Shown piece by piece: positions 8,792 to 18,007 of a stretch of DNA of 64,000 nucleotides. The DNA is from Candidatus Desulfosporosinus nitrosoreducens (lineage in GTDB: Bacteria; Bacillota; Desulfitobacteriia; Desulfitobacteriales; Desulfitobacteriaceae), in NCBI RefSeq assembly GCF_030954495.1, contig NZ_JAVHUW010000083.1, positions 124,001 to 188,000 of the forward strand. Reading direction: 5' to 3'. The position numbers were made by a program, and so were the translations under genes. The notes below the pieces were generated by a model that saw only the letters and a program-made list of their open reading frames with translations, searched no databases and had not been told where the DNA came from. How positions within the stretch are numbered: position 1 is the stretch's first letter; every line of letters begins with the position of its first letter.

Positions 8792-9874
8792 TTGGATTTA
8801 GAGACCTTACATATCATTGAGAAGCGTTTAGCCGGAAAACGGCTGTCAGTTGCTGAGGGGGTCCGGCTTTTACAAGATGCTGATCTGCTTTCTTTGGGGC
8901 AGGGAGCCGACTTGCTTCGCAAGCAGATGCATCCGGAAAACGTTGTGACCTTTGTGATTGACAGAAATATCAATTATACCAACATCTGTTCCTGTCAGTG
9001 TAAGTTTTGCGCTTATTACTGCAAACCCGGAGATGCGCAAGGATTTGTTTTGTCAAGGGATGATTTACATGCTAAGATTGAAGAAACAGTGGCGGTTGGT
9101 GGAACTCAGCTCTTGATTCAAGGAGGATTGCATCCTGATTTGGGTCTGGAATACTTCGAAGAGATGCTGCGTGACATCAAGGCTCATTTCAAAGTTCATG
9201 TACATTCCTTTAGTCCTCCTGAGATTTGGGATCTGGCTGAAAAATCGAAGTTAAACCTCAGTGAAGTTATTAGCCGCCTCAAAGATGCGGGTTTGGACTC
9301 AATTCCCGGGGGAGGAGCGGAGATTCTCGAAGATCGGGTTCGGCATCTCATTAGTCCGAACAAAATAAAATGGCAACAGTGGATGGAGGTAATGACCACA
9401 GCCCATAGCCTTGGCATGAAATCCACTGCGACGATGATGTTTGGGCATGTCGAGACCTTTGAAGAACGAATCTTGCACATGGTGCACGTTCGGGAGGCTC
9501 AAGACCGCACAGGCGGATTTACGGCCTTTATACCTTGGAGCTTCGCGCCGGCAAATACGGAACTGGGCGGAGAAGGCAGTACAGGGGTTGAGTATTTGCG
9601 GACTCTGGCGGTTGCACGTTTAATGCTGGATAATGTGCCTAATATCCAGGCTTCCTGGGTTACTCAAGGGGCTAAAATGGCCCAAGTGGCCCTGCGCTTT
9701 GGAGCTAATGATTTTGGCAGTACGATGTTGGAGGAAAATGTCGTTCGTGCTGCCGGAGTACAAACTCGTGTTCCTTTAAAAGAAATCGTCCGTTGCATTG
9801 AAGATGCTGGTTATCAGGCGGTCCAGCGCAATACGTATTATGAATGGTTAAAGGTCTACGGGAAGGAAGTGTAG
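8792..9874 (+). CDS. mqnC: Cyclic dehypoxanthine futalosine synthase (radical SAM)
   Basis: 360 residues. C-x3-C-x2-C is present as CSCQCKFC near residue 70, then LIQGGLHPDLGLEYFEEM, SIPGGGAEIL and a C-terminal AQVALRFGANDFGSTMLEENVV block typical of the family. It cyclises dehypoxanthine futalosine, the second radical SAM step of the pathway. Start TTG 8792 follows GAAAGGGTGAG. It is paralogous to mqnE (same domain order, about 20 bases apart), which explains the similarity between the two. Confidence 0.93.
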   Translation: MDLETLHIIEKRLAGKRLSVAEGVRLLQDADLLSLGQGADLLRKQMHPENVVTFVIDRNINYTNICSCQCKFCAYYCKPGDAQGFVLSRDDLHAKIEETVAVGGTQLLIQGGLHPDLGLEYFEEMLRDIKAHFKVHVHSFSPPEIWDLAEKSKLNLSEVISRLKDAGLDSIPGGGAEILEDRVRHLISPNKIKWQQWMEVMTTAHSLGMKSTATMMFGHVETFEERILHMVHVREAQDRTGGFTAFIPWSFAPANTELGGEGSTGVEYLRTLAVARLMLDNVPNIQASWVTQGAKMAQVALRFGANDFGSTMLEENVVRAAGVQTRVPLKEIVRCIEDAGYQAVQRNTYYEWLKVYGKEV

Positions 9875-9908
9875 CGGAATGCGCAGGCGATCACGTGGAG
9901 ATGGCAAT

Positions 9909-10634
9909 ATGCCGCTTTTGGAACACGTTCTTGCTCTTCGTAAAGTATTGGTTATAGCTGCGTATGCTGTAGCTGTGGGAACTGTCATCGGATGGTTCAT
10001 TAGTGATCAGACCTTTGCCTATTTAGCCAGTCCGGTGACCAGGCTAAAGAATATTATGTTCATAACGACGACTCCCATGGAACCTATGTTGGTTAAACTG
10101 AAAGTATCTTTAAGTATTGGGGTTACCCTGGCTCTCCCTGTTATACTGTGGCAGATTTGGGGGTTTGTTTTGCCGGCCTTAAAGCAAAACGAAAAAAAAT
10201 ACCTCTATATGATTGTCCCCAGTTCTGTCCTGTTGTTTCTCAGTGGAGCCGCCTTGTGCTTTTATGTCGTCTTACCGATGGGAATCAAGTTTTTGCTCTA
10301 TGCCGGCGGCGGTACGGTTCAGTCAACACCTTTTGTTACCAAAACGTCCTATTTGGGTTTTCTTATAACCTTCCTTTTGACGTTTGGTCTCGTCTTTCAA
10401 CTGCCGATTGTTCTCCTGATCTTAATTCGGATCGGAGTGTTATCTCCTAAAACTTTGGCGAAAAAAAGACGCTGGGCCATTTTGATTATTGTGATTTTGG
10501 CAGCTATTGTTTCGCCCACTCCGGATTTATTTACTCAATTTCTTATGGCAGGTCCCATGTACTTTCTCTTTGAAATCAGCATCTGGCTGGGATATCTCGT
10601 TGAGCGAAAGAGAGAAAAACAGCTTGTGGCTTAG
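9909..10634 (+). CDS. tatC: Twin-arginine translocase TatC
   Basis: About 241 residues with six hydrophobic helices and the family's opening M-P-L-L-E-H-V-x-x-L-R-K, then PVILWQIWGFVLPAL and a late SPTPDLFTQ segment near residue 205. TatC is the signal-peptide receptor of the Tat pathway in the cytoplasmic membrane. The ATG at 9909 places the EH-LR motif at the N-terminus and follows GTGGAG; the ATG at 9879 would add an Arg-rich extension unlike the family. A tatA gene follows. Confidence 0.93.
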   Translation: MPLLEHVLALRKVLVIAAYAVAVGTVIGWFISDQTFAYLASPVTRLKNIMFITTTPMEPMLVKLKVSLSIGVTLALPVILWQIWGFVLPALKQNEKKYLYMIVPSSVLLFLSGAALCFYVVLPMGIKFLLYAGGGTVQSTPFVTKTSYLGFLITFLLTFGLVFQLPIVLLILIRIGVLSPKTLAKKRRWAILIIVILAAIVSPTPDLFTQFLMAGPMYFLFEISIWLGYLVERKREKQLVA

Positions 10635-10750
10635 AGAAGCGCCTGACTTACCATAGATTTGTAATTCAGTGGAGTATTACTATTCGCAGCCGAGTTAAAA
10701 ACGGATGAGATAGTTCAAAGAATATGCTAGTGGCTAAAGGGGGCAGAAAA

Positions 10751-11107
10751 ATGAGTTTTACAGAAATCCTCCTAATTTTGGGTATCGCTTTGGTTTTGTT
10801 TGGACCTGAAGATTTACCGGAAATCGCCCGAACTATTGGTAAGGTGGTCTATGAAATTCGCAAAGCGACTCAAGATGTAACGAAAGAAATCCAAGGTTCA
10901 ATAGAGACGCCGAGTAATATATTAAATAAAGCCCTGGATTTAACGGAGCATTTACCGGAGTCGAAGACATCTCAGACAGCGAGTGAGACAAAGGATTGCA
11001 AAAAAGACGAAGAATTGTTAAGATTTGAAGATGAAAAACCAGCTGATCCGCTGGCGGAATTACCATCAGATATGGTATCTTATGTAGAAAAGGGTGCGAG
11101 CAGGTGA
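10751..11107 (+). CDS. tatA: Twin-arginine translocase subunit TatA/TatB-like
   Basis: 118 residues. One N-terminal membrane helix (FTEILLILGIALVLFGPEDLP) and an amphipathic helix (EIARTIGKVVYEIRKATQDV), the hallmark of TatA/B, then a long polar acidic tail. The FGPEDLP turn is typical. The tail is longer than in the second TatA at 25805, so this could act as the TatB-like partner. Start ATG 10751 follows AAAGGGGGC. It pairs with tatC upstream. Confidence 0.88.
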   Translation: MSFTEILLILGIALVLFGPEDLPEIARTIGKVVYEIRKATQDVTKEIQGSIETPSNILNKALDLTEHLPESKTSQTASETKDCKKDEELLRFEDEKPADPLAELPSDMVSYVEKGASR

Positions 11108-11114
11108 ATCGGTT

Positions 11115-12083
11115 TTGAAACAACTCTGGCTCTTCAATCAGATAAATTCAGATCTTCAGCGGGTTGAGAGAGGACTGACCAAATTTGTGGAGACGGATTA
11201 TCCTATTCTCCAAGATTCGGGTATCCATTTATTGGCTGCCGGCGGCAAACGGTTACGTCCGGCCTTTACGCTCTTAGCCGGGAAATTCTATGCTTATTCG
11301 ACGGAAAAACTTATCCCTGTTGCTATGGCCTTAGAACTCATTCATATGGCGACCTTGGTGCACGACGATGTTGTCGATGCCTCTGTGACAAGACGGGGGA
11401 GGCCGACGGTCAAAGCAAACTGGGGAAATATTGTTTCTGTCGAAACAGGGGACTACTTGCTGGCGAAAGCCTTAATTCTTATCTCCCAAATAGACCACCC
11501 TGAGGTTGCCCACATTCTGGCTGAGGTTAGTGTTGAAATGTGCCAAGGGGAGATTCAGCAGATTAAAGCTTCTTTCGATGTTGAGCAGAACCTCAAACAA
11601 TATTATTTTCGCATAAAGCGCAAAACCGCTTTGCTGATATCTGCCTGCTGTAAACTTGGTGCTTTAGTTTCAGAGGCCCCGAGACGTCAGGTTTGGGCTT
11701 TAGGGGCTTACGGGCATTCTTTGGGCATGGCTTTTCAGATTGTTGACGATGTTTTAGATATCACAGCAAAACCTTCTGAATTTGGGAAACCAATCGGCGG
11801 AGATCTGCGGCAAGGAATCATGACTTTGCCTATGATCCTAGCCCTGCAATCCTCTCAGGCTGATGCTTCTCTCCGGGTTTTGCTGGCAAAAGCAGACAAG
11901 ACGGATGACGAGGTAACAGAAACTATTAATTTGATTAAAGCAACAGGGGCCATTGATCAATCTATGCAAATTGTAGATGCTTATATAGCAAAGGCTAAAA
12001 AACATCTTCAAGATTTGCCTCAGGTACCGGCGCGAAAGGCCTTAGAAGATCTGGCGGAGTTTATTGCGGTTCGAAAATTCTAG
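11115..12083 (+). CDS. hepT: Polyprenyl diphosphate synthase, catalytic subunit (HepT-like)
   Basis: About 322 residues. Both Asp-rich motifs are present: HDDVVDAS near residue 88 and QIVDDVLDIT near 215, with GGKRLRP near 46 and GDYLLAKA near 120. It condenses isopentenyl diphosphate onto an allylic primer to make the long menaquinone side chain. A TTG at 11115 with AGGTGA upstream is plausible; a GTG at 11094 overlapping the end of tatA is the alternative. It closes the quinone/Tat cluster whose first gene is HepS-like. Confidence 0.88.
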   Translation: MKQLWLFNQINSDLQRVERGLTKFVETDYPILQDSGIHLLAAGGKRLRPAFTLLAGKFYAYSTEKLIPVAMALELIHMATLVHDDVVDASVTRRGRPTVKANWGNIVSVETGDYLLAKALILISQIDHPEVAHILAEVSVEMCQGEIQQIKASFDVEQNLKQYYFRIKRKTALLISACCKLGALVSEAPRRQVWALGAYGHSLGMAFQIVDDVLDITAKPSEFGKPIGGDLRQGIMTLPMILALQSSQADASLRVLLAKADKTDDEVTETINLIKATGAIDQSMQIVDAYIAKAKKHLQDLPQVPARKALEDLAEFIAVRKF

Positions 12084-12142
12084 CATAGAGGATATTATTT
12101 TAGAGTCAAGTAATTTTAAGGGTATCTGTCAAAAATAAAAAG

Positions 12143-12175
12143 GAGAGTCCTGTATTAATTACAGGCTCTTTTTAT
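12143..12175 (+). terminator. Intrinsic terminator after hepT
   Basis: Stem 12143-12154 with 12160-12170 (one bulged base), followed by five T. Confidence 0.75.
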
Positions 12176-12653
12176 ACTCTCAGAAAGCATAACTTCGTTA
12201 ATATTTTCTCCTGCCTAAGGACAATCAGGCAGTTGCCAGTGTCGAGGGCTTGGCACCAGTCTTTGGTTTTTTCAATAAAACCTTTTTTAGAAGAGTAATT
12301 CTATCATACCATATCTTGGGATAAATTGGAGTATATTTAAAGGACTAACTTGTGGTAGAATTGTGGTTAATCAGTGAAGAAAATGTTATTAAACATGGAT
12401 AAAGCTGTTAATAAACAGATTCATATCGAATCATGTTACAAATTTCACGAAATGTTTTCCTCCACGGGGCTCAGCGAACAAGTACAAACCATGTTGCCTG
12501 TCGAAAATTGTATATAGCTGGAGAGTCTGGCATGGAATTCAGGGCTCGAATAGAGTACAATATGGTTAGACTTGCCAAGTTTTATGTCGCATAGAACATA
12601 AAAATTGAGTTAATACTACGTTAATAGGCCAAAAATTGGGAGGGTTAGGTTAA
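12176..12653 (+). other. Intergenic region with a structured segment
   Basis: No ORF of note. At 12211-12288 three successive inverted repeats occur: 12211-12216/12227-12232, 12234-12238/12250-12254, and 12265-12270/12277-12282, the last followed by six T. This resembles a small RNA ending in a terminator, or a leader attenuator for resB. A TACAAT at about 12558 is a possible -10 element for resB. Confidence 0.35.
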
Positions 12654-13961
12654 ATGGAGGAAAATTCAAAGAACTGGGTTGACCGGCTCTGGAGAGCGTT
12701 CAGTTCCATGAAAATGGGACTTGCCCTGTTAGGGATTATCGCTCTTGTTGCCGGGCTGGGAACCTTGATTCCACAGGCAGAGCAAGATCCTCAAAAAGCT
12801 CAGGCCGTGGGACAGCTGTGGCAAACCCTGGGATTTACCCATCTATATAGTACTGTTTGGTTTCGCTTGTTGCTGGGTCTCTTGTGTATTAATCTTATTG
12901 TGTGCAGTATTCAGCGCTTCGGGAGTATCTACCGTCAAACATTCCAACTAGCTCCTCCGACAATCCTTGCCAGGGTTCCTCAAAAGAATAGCCGGGTGGT
13001 AAAAGGTGAGGTTCAGTCGCTGCAAAAATCTGTCCAGGAATTTTTGCAGCAAAAAGGATACCGGGTTATCCTCGGCGGGGACTCTTCTCAATGGAGCTTT
13101 ATTGCGGCTAAACGACGGCTGGGGCACTGGGGATCTTTCATCACCCACCTTTCCTTTGTGGTTTTAGTGCTCGGAGCTTTATTAGGGTCTATCTTAGGGT
13201 TTAAAGGCTATCTCATGGAAGGCGCCGGAACAACCATACCCCTTCAGCAAATTGAGCTTTCCAAAGGAAAAGTTTCCGAAACCTTTAGTGTGCGCATTAA
13301 TTCTGCGGAAGATCGATTTTTGCCCAATGGTCAACGGGATAATTGGTACACAGACATGAGCATTTTAGAAAATGGACAAGAAGTGGCAAGAAAGACTTTA
13401 TCTGTGAATCACCCTTTTGAGTATAAAGGAGTTACTTTCTACCAAGCCAGTTTTTCCAATGGCGCCCGTTTCACCGTGGAGATGAAGGGAGAAAAAATCC
13501 CGGTGGTTTTACGGGAGCAGGGACAAAATTATTACCAGGCTCCGGGAACGGATCTTTATCTTATTGCAACATCCATTATGCCGCCAAGCTCTTCCCAGAA
13601 GGCAGTGGCTCTTTATCAGGTATATAAGGGGACAGGAGCAGATCCGGTCCAATCGGGCCAGCTGTCCTTGGGGCAAACGGTTGACGTTCAGTCAACCTAT
13701 AAGCTGACTCTGGATAGTTATGCCGGATTTACAGGTTTACAAGTTAAAAAAGATCCGGGTGTGGCTATTATCTGGCTGGGATGCGCCTTATTGGTCCTCG
13801 GGCTGTTGCTGGCTTTTTACTGGCAGCCGCTTGTCCTCTCGGGCATTTTAAACTCTGAGAATGGCCGGGAAGGAACTCTCACGGTAGGAGCATTTTCCGG
13901 GAAAGCAAAGGCTGTATCCCTTGAGGCCTTGGACCAGCTTGTTAGTTCTGTCACAAAATAA
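12654..13961 (+). CDS. resB: Cytochrome c biogenesis protein ResB (Ccs1)
   Basis: 435 residues. N-terminal helices around residues 20-40 and 65-90, a third near 160-180, a long extracytoplasmic domain (about 185-360) and a C-terminal helix near 370-390, the ResB/Ccs1 layout. The segment LLGIIALVAGLGTLIPQ and a conserved WGSFITHLSF-like His motif are seen. With CcsA it forms the system II complex that carries heme across the membrane and attaches it to CXXCH apocytochromes. The ATG is followed 18 bases after its stop by ccsA, so the two are co-transcribed. Confidence 0.9.
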   Translation: MEENSKNWVDRLWRAFSSMKMGLALLGIIALVAGLGTLIPQAEQDPQKAQAVGQLWQTLGFTHLYSTVWFRLLLGLLCINLIVCSIQRFGSIYRQTFQLAPPTILARVPQKNSRVVKGEVQSLQKSVQEFLQQKGYRVILGGDSSQWSFIAAKRRLGHWGSFITHLSFVVLVLGALLGSILGFKGYLMEGAGTTIPLQQIELSKGKVSETFSVRINSAEDRFLPNGQRDNWYTDMSILENGQEVARKTLSVNHPFEYKGVTFYQASFSNGARFTVEMKGEKIPVVLREQGQNYYQAPGTDLYLIATSIMPPSSSQKAVALYQVYKGTGADPVQSGQLSLGQTVDVQSTYKLTLDSYAGFTGLQVKKDPGVAIIWLGCALLVLGLLLAFYWQPLVLSGILNSENGREGTLTVGAFSGKAKAVSLEALDQLVSSVTK

Positions 13962-13978
13962 TTAATGGGGGGCGCTCT

Positions 13979-14830
13979 ATGTTAGAAAACCTTGAAACAG
14001 CCATGTTTGACATTGTTGTCCTGGCCTGTACTCTGGCTGTATTGCTGTATTGGATTTGGATTGCCGCTAAGAAAGAGTTTATTGGGCGTTTGGCAACGGC
14101 AATGACAATGATCGCTTTGCTTGCCGATCTGGCCGCAATTATTTTAAGAATGATCACTTCCGGTCATCCGCCCCTTTCTAATGGCTATGAGTTTTTGATG
14201 ACCTTTGTGGGAGGAATTATTGCCGTTTATCTGTATGCCGAGTTTCGTTATAAGCTGAAGTCCCTGGGTGCTTTTGTTATGCCCATACCATTTATTCTTT
14301 TAATGTTTATCATTATGACAATGGGGCCGGAGGAGAGAATTGCCCAGGCTATCCCCCCGGCGCTGAAAAGCCAGTGGCTGACCTTTCACGTAGTGACGGC
14401 AATGTTTGCCTATGGCGCCTTTGCCGTATCCTTTGGCTTAGGGATCATGTATCTGTTAAAATCGGGCAAAGAGGATAAGGGAGCGAAGCCAAAGTCCGGG
14501 GGAGTTATTTCTTATTTTCCCTCCCTTGACGTTCTTGATGAACTATCCTATAAGGTCGTTGGCTTTGCCTTTCCGCTTCTGACTCTCTGTATTATTACGG
14601 GGGCGATATGGGCAGATTATGCTTGGGGGACGTATTGGTCCTGGGACCCCAAAGAGACGTGGTCGCTAATTACCTGGATCATTTACGCAGCATTTTTGCA
14701 TGCCAGGTTAATGTACGGCTGGAAAGGAAAAAGGGCTGCCTGGATGGCGGTATTGGGCTTTGCAGCTGTGTTGTTTACTTTCTTTGGAGTCAACTACCTT
14801 TTACCGGGCCTGCATTCTTATGCTCAATAG
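13979..14830 (+). CDS. ccsA: Cytochrome c biogenesis protein CcsA/ResC
   Basis: 283 residues with eight membrane helices. The heme-handling tryptophan-rich motif is present as WGTYWSWDPKETWSL near residue 217, with conserved His at FHVVTAMF near 140 and at LPGLHSYA close to the C-terminus. It is the heme-channel and lyase partner of ResB. The start has GGGGGGC upstream. The nearby heme operon makes the substrate, and the CXXCH protein at 24432 is an obvious client. Confidence 0.93.
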   Translation: MLENLETAMFDIVVLACTLAVLLYWIWIAAKKEFIGRLATAMTMIALLADLAAIILRMITSGHPPLSNGYEFLMTFVGGIIAVYLYAEFRYKLKSLGAFVMPIPFILLMFIIMTMGPEERIAQAIPPALKSQWLTFHVVTAMFAYGAFAVSFGLGIMYLLKSGKEDKGAKPKSGGVISYFPSLDVLDELSYKVVGFAFPLLTLCIITGAIWADYAWGTYWSWDPKETWSLITWIIYAAFLHARLMYGWKGKRAAWMAVLGFAAVLFTFFGVNYLLPGLHSYAQ

Positions 14831-14956
14831 GGGAATAATCCCGAGAAGCTGAGTTCTACCATGAAAATCCGGGAGATATTTCAATTGTAACAAGGAAAGT
14901 GGTAAAATAAGACGAATTAAGAGAGTATCAAAAGTAAGAGAAGGAGAATATCTTTC

Positions 14957-15595
14957 ATGCCGCAATATTATCCAATATTTATGGACTTAAAAGCTCAGCC
15001 GGTTTTGGTCGTTGGAGGGGGGATTGTGGCCTTGCGCAAAGTTCAAACCCTCTTACAGCATGAAGCTGTCGTTTATATTGTTTCACCCCGTCTTGTTCCG
15101 GAACTGCAAGAGCTTGTTGATGGAAAGTCATGTATTTGGCTGGAGAAGGAATATTCTCCGGAGGATTTGCAAGAGGCTGTCCTTGTTTTTTCCTGCACGG
15201 AAAAAGAGGACGTTAATGCCCAAGTATCAGCGGACACCAGAGCTCACCACCGTCCGGTGAATGTTGTAGATGATCCGGAGAAATGCAGCTTTATTGTGCC
15301 CTCAATGCTGGAACGGGGGGACTTGAAAATTGCAGTGTCTACAGGAGGAAGCAGTCCAATTGTAGCGCGGCAGGTTCGTGCTGAGCTGGAAGATTTGTAT
15401 GGTTCTGAAATGGCGGAATATCTCCGTTTACTCAAAAAATGGCGAACTTCGGCTAAGACTAAGTTAGAGCCGGAAAAACGGGGCGTTTTCTGGGATCGGG
15501 TCACGGATGGAGACGTTAGAGAACTTATAAAGGCAGGCCGTTCAGCCGAAGCGGAAGGAGTGATCGAGGGTTGTTTCCTGTCGCTGTTGGATTAA
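14957..15595 (+). CDS. Precorrin-2 dehydrogenase/sirohydrochlorin ferrochelatase (Met8/CysG-N type)
   Basis: 212 residues. N-terminal Rossmann motif VLVVGGGIVALRKV (residues 16-29) binds NAD; SCTEKEDVN and FIVPSMLERGDLKIAVSTGGSSPI follow, as in Met8p and CysG N-domains. It oxidises precorrin-2 to sirohydrochlorin and may insert iron to give siroheme, the first committed intermediate of the Ahb heme route encoded downstream. The ATG follows AGAAGGAGAA. Its 3' end overlaps hemA by 25 bases, which implies translational coupling. Confidence 0.9.
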   Translation: MPQYYPIFMDLKAQPVLVVGGGIVALRKVQTLLQHEAVVYIVSPRLVPELQELVDGKSCIWLEKEYSPEDLQEAVLVFSCTEKEDVNAQVSADTRAHHRPVNVVDDPEKCSFIVPSMLERGDLKIAVSTGGSSPIVARQVRAELEDLYGSEMAEYLRLLKKWRTSAKTKLEPEKRGVFWDRVTDGDVRELIKAGRSAEAEGVIEGCFLSLLD

Positions 15596-16911
15596 ATTAT
15601 CGTAGCGCTCCGGTTGAAATTCGCGAAAAGATGAGTTTCCATCCCTCTAAAATGAAAGAGGTTTTAAGAGGGCTTAAAAATTATCACGGTCTTGAAGGGG
15701 TAGTCATTCTCAGCACCTGCAATCGCACGGAGGTTTATGCCGCGACAACGGATGTGGAAATAGGCATCTCGGCGATTAAACAGTTCTTAGCCAATTATCA
15801 GGGCATTGAAGAAAAGCACCTCAATCAGTATCTTTATGTACACACTTTATATGACGCTGTACGCCATCTGTTTCGCGTTACTTCGGGTTTGGATTCCATG
15901 GTGCGGGGAGAGACTCAAATTCTTGGACAAGTCGCCGACGCCTATGAGCGGGCTAACGAGGCGGGGGTTACCAACAAAGCGGTCAATGTGTTTTTCCAGA
16001 CTGCTTTAGCGGTGGGAAAACGAATTCGCACGGAAACACTCATTGATCAGCATCCCGTTTCCATCAGTTATACAGCGGTTGAGCTTGCCAAACAACATTT
16101 CGGAGAACTTGAGGGTAAAGGAATTCTGATCGTCGGAGCCGGAGAGATGAGCACTCTTACCGCTAAAAATCTGGTTGCCGCAGGGGCTTCGACGGTCCTG
16201 GTGTCGAATCGGTCTTATGAAAAGGCTGTAACCTTAGCTAATGAATTTTCCGGTCTGGCCATACGTTTTGACGATATGGACAAGTACCTCGTGAAAGTGG
16301 ATATTGTAATTTCCGCAACTGCTTCCTCTCATTTTGTCCTTTTGCCGGAACGAATGCTGGAGATCATGAATCAACGCCAGGGGCGTCCTTTGCTGCTCAT
16401 TGACATTGCCGTACCGCGGGATATTCACCCTGACGTCGGAAGTATCCCTTCTATAACATTGTTCGATATTGATGATTTGCGGCAAGTTGTTGACCGTCAT
16501 CACCAGGAACGGGAAATGGCTGCTGAAAAAGCAGAACAGATTATTGATGAAGAAATGCTCCTTTTCATTAAATGGCACAATTCCTTGTTTGTCGTTCCAA
16601 CTATTGTCGCTTTGCAGCAAAAGGGGCAGCAGATTAAAGAACTTCAATTGAGCCGGGCTATGGAACGTTTGGGAAGCTTGACACCGAAACAGGAAAAAAT
16701 AGTGCGCTCCATGGCTAATTCTATTGTTAATCATCTTTTGCATATACCGATCACGAATTTGAAAGAGTACGCCACAACAAATCAAGGGCATCTTTATACA
16801 GAAATTTTACAGAACCTTTTTGCTTTAGATGTCGAGGGAGAAAACATGCGTCAAGTTAAATCAGTGAATCATCACAAAGCCGGGCATATGTTTCATGGGA
16901 GGGCAGAATGA
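15571..16911 (+). CDS. hemA: Glutamyl-tRNA reductase
   Basis: 446 residues, normal length. STCNRTE with the catalytic Cys lies near residue 50, GETQILGQV near 112-120, the NADPH-binding GAGEMS near 189-194, and an AVPRDIHPDVG segment near 278-288. It reduces Glu-tRNA to glutamate-1-semialdehyde, the entry step of the C5 tetrapyrrole pathway. Start TTG at 15571 lies inside the previous gene and follows GGAGTGATCGAGGG. It ends in an ATGA overlap with hemC. About 20 residues after the dimerisation domain form a polar His-rich tail. Confidence 0.95.
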   Translation: MFPVAVGLNYRSAPVEIREKMSFHPSKMKEVLRGLKNYHGLEGVVILSTCNRTEVYAATTDVEIGISAIKQFLANYQGIEEKHLNQYLYVHTLYDAVRHLFRVTSGLDSMVRGETQILGQVADAYERANEAGVTNKAVNVFFQTALAVGKRIRTETLIDQHPVSISYTAVELAKQHFGELEGKGILIVGAGEMSTLTAKNLVAAGASTVLVSNRSYEKAVTLANEFSGLAIRFDDMDKYLVKVDIVISATASSHFVLLPERMLEIMNQRQGRPLLLIDIAVPRDIHPDVGSIPSITLFDIDDLRQVVDRHHQEREMAAEKAEQIIDEEMLLFIKWHNSLFVVPTIVALQQKGQQIKELQLSRAMERLGSLTPKQEKIVRSMANSIVNHLLHIPITNLKEYATTNQGHLYTEILQNLFALDVEGENMRQVKSVNHHKAGHMFHGRAE

Positions 16912-17819
16912 CAAAAATTCGTATTGGAACTCGGGACAGCCAATTAGCGTTGTGGCAAGCCGAGTGGGTTAAACAGCAGTTGACCAATTTATATCCTCAG
17001 CAGCAATTTGAACTTATTCCTATGAAAACAAAAGGAGATAAGATTCTCGACGTTCCTTTGGCTAAAATCGGAGATAAAGGATTATTTACGAAAGAACTGG
17101 AAAACGGTTTGTTAAATAGGCAGCTTGATATGGCAATCCACAGTCTCAAAGATATGCCGACGCTATTGCCGGGCGGGTTACTCATCGGTGCCTGTTGCGA
17201 ACGGGAAGAACCAAGGGACGTATTCTTGAGCAAACGGGGGATTCCTCTTGAGGAATTGCCGCCGGGAGCACTTGTTGGTACCAGCAGTCTGCGGCGCAAA
17301 GCCCAGCTTAAGCATTACCGTTCTGAGCTTGGCTTCATGGATTTACGGGGAAATCTGCAAACACGCTGGAGAAAGCTGCAGGAATCCGAGATGGCAGGGA
17401 TTGTTTTGGCTGCCGCCGGTGTAAAACGTTTAGGCTGGGAAGAGAGGATAACTCAGGTATTACCGGAAGATGTCATGCTTTCCGCCGTTGGTCAGGGATC
17501 TATTGCTATAGAGATTGCTGAAGATCGCCCGGATATTCAGGAACTGCTGAGGCCCCTTAAGCATGAAATAACGGAAAAAGCGGTGCGGGCGGAGCGTGCC
17601 CTGATGCGCGCGCTTGAAGGAGGATGTCAGGTTCCCATAGGCGCTTTGGCCCAGGTGTTGGACGGGCAAATTGTACTTAAAGGAATGGTAGCGAGCCTTG
17701 ACGGAGTTCGTTTGATTCGCGCTGAGGCCCGGGGGTATGATCCCGAGACCGTAGGAAACGATGTGGCCAAGCAATTGATAAATTTAGGCGCTAATTCAAT
17801 TTTAGCTGAGATACGTTAA
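16908..17819 (+). CDS. hemC: Porphobilinogen deaminase (hydroxymethylbilane synthase)
   Basis: 303 residues. Seen: IGTRDSQLALWQ at the N-terminus, SLKDMPT near 80-86, TSSLRRKAQL near 125, DLRGNLQTR near 144, and EGGCQVPIGA near 240, whose Cys carries the dipyrromethane cofactor. It polymerises four porphobilinogens to hydroxymethylbilane. Overlap of 4 bases with hemA shows tight coupling. Confidence 0.96.
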   Translation: MTKIRIGTRDSQLALWQAEWVKQQLTNLYPQQQFELIPMKTKGDKILDVPLAKIGDKGLFTKELENGLLNRQLDMAIHSLKDMPTLLPGGLLIGACCEREEPRDVFLSKRGIPLEELPPGALVGTSSLRRKAQLKHYRSELGFMDLRGNLQTRWRKLQESEMAGIVLAAAGVKRLGWEERITQVLPEDVMLSAVGQGSIAIEIAEDRPDIQELLRPLKHEITEKAVRAERALMRALEGGCQVPIGALAQVLDGQIVLKGMVASLDGVRLIRAEARGYDPETVGNDVAKQLINLGANSILAEIR

Positions 17820-18007
17820 CTCCTGATGTCTTGATTGAGGCCTGACTTAAGCGGGTTAAGACAAGAGATCCGTTGCCTCACGATTCAAGGGGCCCCGACT
17901 GTTCAGGGCCGGATAGAGTGGAAAAGAGATGTCTTTATTTAAATATATTTTAAGATAGTATATTATATAAATAAGCTCGTGAGATGATTGAATAGGAGTG
18001 TTTTAGA

